This document shows positions 1-4,439 of a stretch of 8,095 nt of DNA, piece by piece. The position numbers and the translations under genes were made by a program. A model generated the notes under the pieces. The model saw only the letters and a list, made by a program, of their open reading frames with translations. It did no database searches and had not been told where the DNA came from. Numbering within the stretch: position 1 is the stretch's first letter; every line of letters begins with the position of its first letter. The stretch is taken from assembly GCA_964589725.1 (NCBI GenBank), contig CAZPUJ010000192.1, positions 1 to 8,095 of the forward strand, in the 5' to 3' direction. The stretch comes from CAYSHJ01 sp964589725. GTDB taxonomy: Bacteria; Planctomycetota; Planctomycetia; Planctomycetales; Planctomycetaceae.

Positions 1-164
1 CCCTGGAACCGTGGCTCGTCAGCTTGGCGTGCCTCTGCTTGCTGGCCGAGATGTTTCTGACGCACTGGTTGTGCCCGCGGATGAATCCCGCACTGAGCAC
101 GTCGCATCATCGCCGACGCGGGTTTGTCGCTCCGCTGCGCGAGCGGGAAGGAGTCGAGTCCTAA
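1..164 (+). CDS. C-terminal end of a BatA-like membrane protein (5' truncated)
   Basis: Reading from base 3, an open frame runs in from the left edge for 53 codons and stops at TAA 162-164. The residues begin with Trp-rich hydrophobic sequence (WLVSLACLCLLAEMFLTHWL, about residues 4-23), which would make one transmembrane helix. A short Arg-rich, probably cytoplasmic tail follows and ends in EREGVES. A terminal helix plus short basic tail is how planctomycete proteins with an N-terminal BatA (aerotolerance) domain usually end, and such genes normally sit directly upstream of a VWA/GATase-like membrane protein, as here. The TAA overlaps the ATG of the next gene by one base (TAATG), so the two are probably translationally coupled. 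Identification rests on position and topology only, because the diagnostic N-terminal domain lies outside the window. That this frame is coding is fairly secure; the family name is inference. Confidence 0.6.
   Translation, partial: LEPWLVSLACLCLLAEMFLTHWLCPRMNPALSTSHHRRRGFVAPLREREGVES
145..153 (+). promoter_or_regulatory. Ribosome binding site that fixes the start of the VWA protein
   Basis: GGGAAGGAG contains a near-complete Shine-Dalgarno core (AAGGAG, 148-153). It lies 10 bases before the ATG at 164, inside the end of the preceding gene. It supports the ATG at 164 over the in-frame GTG at 11, since the stretch 11-163 codes for the upstream protein in another frame. Confidence 0.75.
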
Positions 165-2416
165 TGACCTGGCAATTCTTTCCCGTGTTGCATCCCGCGG
201 TGATCGCGCTGTTTGGTGTCGCGCTGCTGGCCGCGCTGATGTTTGGCAGTCGGCTCTTGGTTCAAAAGCATGTTCCGCGACGATCCATCATGCAGTTGGG
301 CGCACTTAGAACTGGAATGGTCGTGTTGTTAGTCCTCGGCCTGTTTCAGCCCGTGCTGTCGGTGCCACGAACCGTCGTCGATTCTCCCAGTCTGCTGGTG
401 CTGGTCGATACATCGGCGAGCATGTCGTCGCCAGCGGTCAACGGCACACGCTTCGACGACGTGAAGCAGCAACTCGCGAATAGTCCGGCGATGCAGGCTG
501 CCGCTCGGACTCACTCGTTGCATTGGTTCACGTTCGACCGTCGGGCCTATCCGATCACGCTGACGGAACTCGATCTCGCGGCACCTCGCGGAGACGAAAC
601 CGATGTCGCCGCGAGTTTGAAGTCGGCCTGGAACTATGTCCGGATGCTGAATGCGTCGCGAGACTCGTCGGCCACGCCAAGCCGGGCGCTGATCGTCAGC
701 GACGGGCAACATCGCAGTTCCGTCGACGTGGTTGCCACCGCCAAAGAACTGGGTTTATCGCTCGACGCGTTCGCCCCCGAACAAGCTCCCGATCAGCCGG
801 CAACCGCCGCTGCGGAGATTGCACTGATTCAGGCGGCGCAGCGCGTGCTCATCGGTTCGGAGACCGCGTTTCAAGTGACGGTTCGGCCGCATCAGGTGTT
901 GGATCAACTTTCGCTCGTTGTCGAAGAAGATGGCCAGGAAATTCAGCGGCGCGAATTGACCGGGCTGATGGCCGGACAGGATCAGTTCGCGATGATCACG
1001 CATCGGCCGAAAGTGGCCGGGCTCAAGCGCTACCGCTTCCAATTGAGGCAGGGCAAAACGCCAGTCGATCAGGCTTATGCGGTCAACGTGCAGGCGGTCG
1101 ACGATCGCCGCGATGTGCTGATCCTCGAAGACAGTTGGCGGTGGGAATTCAAATACCTCCGCCGCGTGTTGGAAGACGATCCGAGCTTCAGCCTGACGGC
1201 CTTGTTGGCACGCGGTGAAAATGCGTTCGTGCAATTCGGCGAGCCGGAGCGCCGCGTCAAGCTGGGGGGATTTCCACAGAGCCGCAGCGAACTCGACGGC
1301 TTCGATACCCTTGTGTTGGGCGACGTTCGGCCGGCCACTTGGCCGCGCGGTTTGGCCCGTCATATTTCCGGAGCCGTCACGGAGGGGGGCAAATCTCTGG
1401 TGATCATGGCGGGGACGCATCTGGAGGAATGGGTCGATATTCCCGAACTGACGCGTCTGTTGCCGGTGGAGCTGACGCGAGAATCAGGGACTCCAATTTC
1501 TGGACAAGTCGAGGTGCGGCTCACTCCGGAAGGGAAGGCTTCGTCGTGGTTCGCGCTGACTTCGAAGTCGAGCGCTTCGACGGAGACCTCGGAGACCGCC
1601 GTGACTTTGCCGACGTTGGAACATGTCTACCCGGTACTCCGCAAACGCCCGCTAGCTACGGTGCTCTTGGAAACGTCCGGACAACAGAATGCCTATGGTC
1701 CGCTGGTGGTGATCGCGGAACAGAGCGTCGGACGTGGGCGGGTCTTGTTCATCGGCACGGACACCTTGTGGCGATGGCAATCGCACGGCCCTCGAACCGA
1801 CGATGGCGTGACATTGCATTCCGCATTCTGGCAACACGCCTTTCGAGCCTTGGCTCCCACCGAACAGACGTCAGTTCGCCGCCAATTGTTTCTGCGCCCA
1901 GAACGGACGCAGTATCGCGTCGGCGATTCGGTTCGAATCGCCGCTGAAATGTCTGTCGGCGAGGAGACGTCAGTGCCCACTTTGGATGGCACGGTGGTGC
2001 TCCCGGATGGACGGCGGTTGCCACTTTCGTTGCTGGCATACGAGCAGATGAAAGAGGCATCATCCGCGCAATTCGAGCCGTCACAATCGGGACGATATCG
2101 CATTGAAGTGACCGCTCGCAGCGAAGGTCAGAACGTGGCGGACGCATCTGTCGTTATTGAGGTCGCATCACGCGGAAACGAAACCGATGGGTCGCCGGTG
2201 GATTATGCGGCTCTCGAACGCTGGGCGGCAGCCACCGGCGGCCGGAGGATCGAGCCGAACCTGCCCGATGGTTGGGTCGCGGCCGATTCGCGATCGTCGA
2301 CAACCGTGGTCCGCCGACAGGCGTTCGACCTGTGGCACAATTTTTCGCTGATCGTGCTGTTGTGCGTCTTACTGGCTGCCGATTGGACGCTCCGACTCTT
2401 CCGCGGATACGTGTAG
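164..2416 (+). CDS. VWA domain and glutamine-amidotransferase-like membrane protein
   Basis: A 750-residue protein, probably a cell-envelope component of a MoxR/DUF58/BatA-type operon; its exact function is unknown. Two N-terminal transmembrane helices (about 11-33 and 50-66) and one at the C-terminus (about 727-743, followed by DWTLRLFRGYV) would place residues 67-725 outside the cytoplasm. A von Willebrand A domain spans about 75-205 with a full metal-ion (MIDAS) set: D82-T-S84-A-S86, T146 in GDETD, and D180 in IVSDG. After a beta-rich section comes the SWRWEFKYLRRVLEDDP motif (324-340). A class I glutamine-amidotransferase-like fold follows (about 378-540), with LVLGDVRP, GGKSLVIMAGTH and GRGRVLFIGTDTLWRW. 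The only cysteine in the protein is C734, in the last helix, so amidotransferase catalysis is excluded and the fold is probably structural or ligand-binding. The start at 164 is favoured by the ribosome binding site and the TAATG overlap with the preceding gene. Confidence 0.88.
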   Translation: MTWQFFPVLHPAVIALFGVALLAALMFGSRLLVQKHVPRRSIMQLGALRTGMVVLLVLGLFQPVLSVPRTVVDSPSLLVLVDTSASMSSPAVNGTRFDDVKQQLANSPAMQAAARTHSLHWFTFDRRAYPITLTELDLAAPRGDETDVAASLKSAWNYVRMLNASRDSSATPSRALIVSDGQHRSSVDVVATAKELGLSLDAFAPEQAPDQPATAAAEIALIQAAQRVLIGSETAFQVTVRPHQVLDQLSLVVEEDGQEIQRRELTGLMAGQDQFAMITHRPKVAGLKRYRFQLRQGKTPVDQAYAVNVQAVDDRRDVLILEDSWRWEFKYLRRVLEDDPSFSLTALLARGENAFVQFGEPERRVKLGGFPQSRSELDGFDTLVLGDVRPATWPRGLARHISGAVTEGGKSLVIMAGTHLEEWVDIPELTRLLPVELTRESGTPISGQVEVRLTPEGKASSWFALTSKSSASTETSETAVTLPTLEHVYPVLRKRPLATVLLETSGQQNAYGPLVVIAEQSVGRGRVLFIGTDTLWRWQSHGPRTDDGVTLHSAFWQHAFRALAPTEQTSVRRQLFLRPERTQYRVGDSVRIAAEMSVGEETSVPTLDGTVVLPDGRRLPLSLLAYEQMKEASSAQFEPSQSGRYRIEVTARSEGQNVADASVVIEVASRGNETDGSPVDYAALERWAAATGGRRIEPNLPDGWVAADSRSSTTVVRRQAFDLWHNFSLIVLLCVLLAADWTLRLFRGYV

Positions 2417-2497
2417 CCCGACGGATCAAACAGGTGGAACGATGAAGAAAGTGTGACTTGTCGTTGGGCGTTTTGAATCCTGATGTTCATCGTGCCC

Positions 2498-2517
2498 CCG
2501 TTGGTTCAACGGATTTT
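2498..2517 (+). terminator. Weak candidate intrinsic terminator after the VWA gene
   Basis: CCGTTG (2498-2503) and CAACGG (2507-2512) form a perfect 6-bp stem around a GTT loop, followed by ATTTT. It lies about 80 bases past the TAG of the VWA gene. The stem is short and the T tract is only four bases, so termination may be partial. Confidence 0.4.
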
Positions 2518-2542
2518 GCACTCCTCGTGCCCTATTTGAAGT

Positions 2543-2581
2543 GAGGTCGAACGCGACCTGTATGCGGCCGGCGGAGACCTC
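2543..2581. other. Alternative hairpins between convergent genes
   Basis: AGGTCG (2544-2549) and CGACCT (2554-2559) form a 6-bp hairpin with an AACG loop. The same left arm, GAGGTC (2543-2548), can instead pair with GACCTC (2576-2581). Neither form has a T tract on either strand. The element sits just past the pyk stop codon (2589), between convergent genes, so it could slow or stabilise transcripts from either side. Function is inferred from position only. Confidence 0.3.
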
Positions 2582-2588
2582 GTTAGTC

Positions 2589-4061
2589 TTAGTCGATCAT
2601 GTGGACCTGCATCAGGTCGTGTCCGGCGTCGGACCAGTTCGTGCTGGCGATGAGCACGATGCGGCTGCCGGATCGTAGAACTTTCTCACGCTTGCCCCAT
2701 TCGACGACGAAACGGAGCAGCTCTTCGGGACGACTGACGGTGTTGGTGTCGCTTTCGACGGGGGTCACGCCCCAGTACAGGCACATGCGGCGGGCGATGT
2801 GCGGCCGGTCGCTGACGGCGACGATCGGGACGGAGATTCGCTGCTTCGAGATGGCCATCGCGGTGCGGCCGGTGCGCGAGGCGACGGCGATCAAGTCGGC
2901 CTTCAGATTCTCCGCGGCCGCGCCGGCTCCGAGCGTGACGGCTTCGGTGACGACCAGCGCGCGAGTTCGCTCCTGACCGGTGCTGCCAAGAAAATGAGCC
3001 GACTCGATGAGCGGTTCGGCCTCGCAGGCGATGCGGCTCATCATCTTGACGGCTTCGATCGGGTAGTCGCCGACGGCCGTCTCGCCGGAGAGCATCACGG
3101 CGTCGCTGCCGTCGAGTACGGCGTTGGCGACGTCGGTCGCTTCGGCGCGAGTCGGCAGTTCGTTGTGCTGCATACTGTCGAGCATCTGCGTCGCGGTGAT
3201 GACCGGAATCCGCTGTTGATTGCACAGACGAATGATCCGCTTCTGCAACACGGGCACGCGGGCGATGTCGACTTCGACGCCCAAATCTCCGCGAGCAACC
3301 ATCGCGGCGTCAGTTTCGGCGAGGATCGCTTCGAGTTCGTTGATCGCTTCCAGCTTCTCGATCTTGGCGACGATCAATGGCGAAGTCTTCGGCGACTGTG
3401 CGGCGATCGTCTCACGGAGCAATCGCACGTCGGCCGCGCTGCGGACAAAGCTGAGGCCGATGAAATCGAGTTCGTGCCGCAACGCCCACACCAAGTCTTC
3501 ACGATCTTTGTCGGTGAGGCTGGGCGTGCTCAGAGCCACGCCGGGCAAGTTGACTCCTTGCCGGCTGCGAATCTCGCCCGGTCCATCGACGATGCAGCGG
3601 ACCCAACCGGCGGCGGCGTTGGTTTCCGTCACCTTCAGCGAAACCGTGCCGTCAGCCATCAAGATGCGGTCGCCGGAACTTACATCGTCGATCAGTTTTT
3701 CGTAGGTGCAAGTGAGCCGGCCGGGTTGATCGCTCTGCTGGCCGCGGACGAATTCGATGGTGGCACCCAGCTCGCAATAATAGTGGTCCTTGGGCAAGAC
3801 TCCCAATCGGATCTTCGGCCCCGACAGATCGCCGAGGATACCAATGGGCCGGCAAACATCCGCCGAGATCGCTCGGATCAGGCCGACGATCTCGTGCAGC
3901 CAGTCGTGTTTTCCGTGGGCGAAATTCAACCGAAAAATGTCGACACCCGCTTCGACAAGGGCTCGCAGTTTGTCCTGCGAACCACTGGCCGGGCCGATGG
4001 TGGCAATGATTTTGGTCTTGGCGAGTCGTGTTTCGCAGGATGTCAGGGACATGATTCCCAT
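2589..4061 (-). CDS. pyk: Pyruvate kinase
   Basis: This 490-residue cytoplasmic enzyme makes pyruvate and ATP from phosphoenolpyruvate and ADP, the last step of glycolysis. It has the full family layout: N-terminal barrel part (about 12-85, TKIIATIGPAS, R44-LN-FAHG), B domain (about 86-184), the rest of the barrel (185-360) and the C-terminal regulatory domain (about 370-490). Key residues are present: K233 and E235 in VAKIEK, GDLG at 258-261, ITATQMLDSM (288-297), PTRAEATDVANAVLDGSDAV (303-322) and MLSGET (323-328). The loop D78-LSGP-K83-IRL86 carries Lys and Leu where potassium-dependent enzymes have Glu117, Thr113 and Thr120 (muscle numbering), so this is probably a potassium-independent enzyme. 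The usual Ser of NFSHG is Ala48. The start could also be Met4 (ATG at 4052-4050); neither start has a strong ribosome binding site. It is transcribed divergently from the RTX-like gene and convergently with the VWA gene. Confidence 0.96.
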   Translation of the reverse strand: MGIMSLTSCETRLAKTKIIATIGPASGSQDKLRALVEAGVDIFRLNFAHGKHDWLHEIVGLIRAISADVCRPIGILGDLSGPKIRLGVLPKDHYYCELGATIEFVRGQQSDQPGRLTCTYEKLIDDVSSGDRILMADGTVSLKVTETNAAAGWVRCIVDGPGEIRSRQGVNLPGVALSTPSLTDKDREDLVWALRHELDFIGLSFVRSAADVRLLRETIAAQSPKTSPLIVAKIEKLEAINELEAILAETDAAMVARGDLGVEVDIARVPVLQKRIIRLCNQQRIPVITATQMLDSMQHNELPTRAEATDVANAVLDGSDAVMLSGETAVGDYPIEAVKMMSRIACEAEPLIESAHFLGSTGQERTRALVVTEAVTLGAGAAAENLKADLIAVASRTGRTAMAISKQRISVPIVAVSDRPHIARRMCLYWGVTPVESDTNTVSRPEELLRFVVEWGKREKVLRSGSRIVLIASTNWSDAGHDLMQVHMID

Positions 4062-4102
4062 TACTGAACTAGGGGACCGATCCGAGCGGCACCGTCGGGC
4101 GA

Positions 4103-4156
4103 GTTGCCTGATAAATTGTAGTTGCCCGATAAGTTGTAGTCGTCCGATGAGGCGGA
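4103..4156. repeat. 18-bp tandem repeat upstream of pyk (two good copies, one degenerate)
   Basis: Copies are GTTGCCTGATAAATTGTA (4103-4120), GTTGCCCGATAAGTTGTA (4121-4138) and the degenerate GTCGTCCGATGAGGCGGA (4139-4156). The first two differ at two of 18 positions. The array begins 42 bases before the pyk start codon. On the minus strand each good copy offers a -10-like hexamer (TACAAT or TACAAC). It could be a regulator binding array or simply a local tandem duplication. Confidence 0.75.
4115..4143 (-). promoter_or_regulatory. pyk: Possible pyk promoter overlapping the tandem repeat
   Basis: On the minus strand, TACAAT (4120 to 4115) matches five of six bases of the TATAAT -10 consensus. 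It would give an untranslated leader of about 45 bases before the pyk ATG. The hexamer 17 bases further upstream (ACGACT, 4143 to 4138) matches TTGACA at only three positions, so the promoter is tentative. Confidence 0.3.
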
Positions 4157-4232
4157 CCCAAGCGAGTCGCGAAAGCCTGCGGCCAAGGGGGGAAAACTGT
4201 CTGAGTTTTTTTTGATGAATGTTGAAACGCCG

Positions 4233-4261
4233 TTGACAGCCCCCGCAGGCGCCTCCAGGAT
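4233..4261 (+). promoter_or_regulatory. Possible -35 element for the RTX-like gene
   Basis: A perfect TTGACA lies at 4233-4238. At a 17-base spacing the -10 position reads CAGGAT (4256-4261), which matches only three of six consensus bases. If used, it implies an untranslated leader of about 170 bases. The exact -35 could be chance. Confidence 0.2.
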
Positions 4262-4291
4262 GTCACGTTAGCCAGTTCCGAGCGAACAACG

Positions 4292-4304
4292 ATCCCCCGG
4301 GGAT
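4292..4304. repeat. 13-bp palindrome in the leader of the RTX-like gene
   Basis: ATCCCC and GGGGAT flank a single central C, forming a perfect inverted repeat of six bases per arm. Its position about 140 bases before the RTX-like start codon would suit an operator, but palindromes of this size also occur by chance in GC-rich DNA. Confidence 0.35.
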
Positions 4305-4423
4305 GGTTTCGAGGCGGTCAAGGATCGACCCGGCAAATCGCGCACTTGCATCTGGGAATTGGCAGCGCGGGCCACAACCGGTTTCGACCTATCCATGTTT
4401 TGAACTCCCCGGGCCGTACTTTC

Positions 4424-4430
4424 AAGAGGA
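4424..4430 (+). promoter_or_regulatory. Ribosome binding site of the RTX-like gene
   Basis: AAGAGGA lies nine bases before the ATG at 4440 and resembles the Shine-Dalgarno consensus. It favours this start over the in-frame ATG at 4497 (Met20), which has only GGCGG directly before it. Confidence 0.65.
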
Positions 4431-4439
4431 TCGTGTTCC

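Larger units (their letters stand above)
4062..4439. other. Divergent intergenic region between pyk and the RTX-like gene
   Basis: This 378-bp stretch separates two divergent genes and must hold both promoters. It contains an 18-bp tandem repeat near pyk, an 8-T run (4206-4213), a TTGACA hexamer (4233-4238), a GGGG/CCCC palindrome (4292-4304), and the ribosome binding site of the RTX-like gene. Short open frames cross it on both strands, but none has a convincing start site or recognisable protein features. I see no tRNA-like or riboswitch-like fold. Confidence 0.7.

Noticed and set aside
11..163. N-terminal extension of the VWA protein to a GTG at 11
   Set aside because: This stretch encodes the end of the upstream membrane protein in another frame, and a good ribosome binding site points to the ATG at 164.
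2491..2560. A tRNA-like stretch (GCCCCCGTTGGTTCAACGGAT resembles a tRNA 5' half; GGTCGAACGCGACC resembles a T arm)
   Set aside because: No 3' acceptor strand complementary to GCCCCCG, no anticodon arm and no TTC loop can be found, so the full cloverleaf cannot be folded.
2799..4067. A 422-codon plus-strand frame opposite pyk
   Set aside because: Pyruvate kinase on the minus strand is complete and has all catalytic motifs. The opposite frame has no recognisable protein features and follows the GC-rich codon bias of pyk.
4069..4266. A 65-codon minus-strand frame in the pyk leader with a short TTTYRATTIYQAT repeat
   Set aside because: The repeat is just the translated 18-bp DNA repeat. There is no good ribosome binding site, and the composition looks like non-coding leader.
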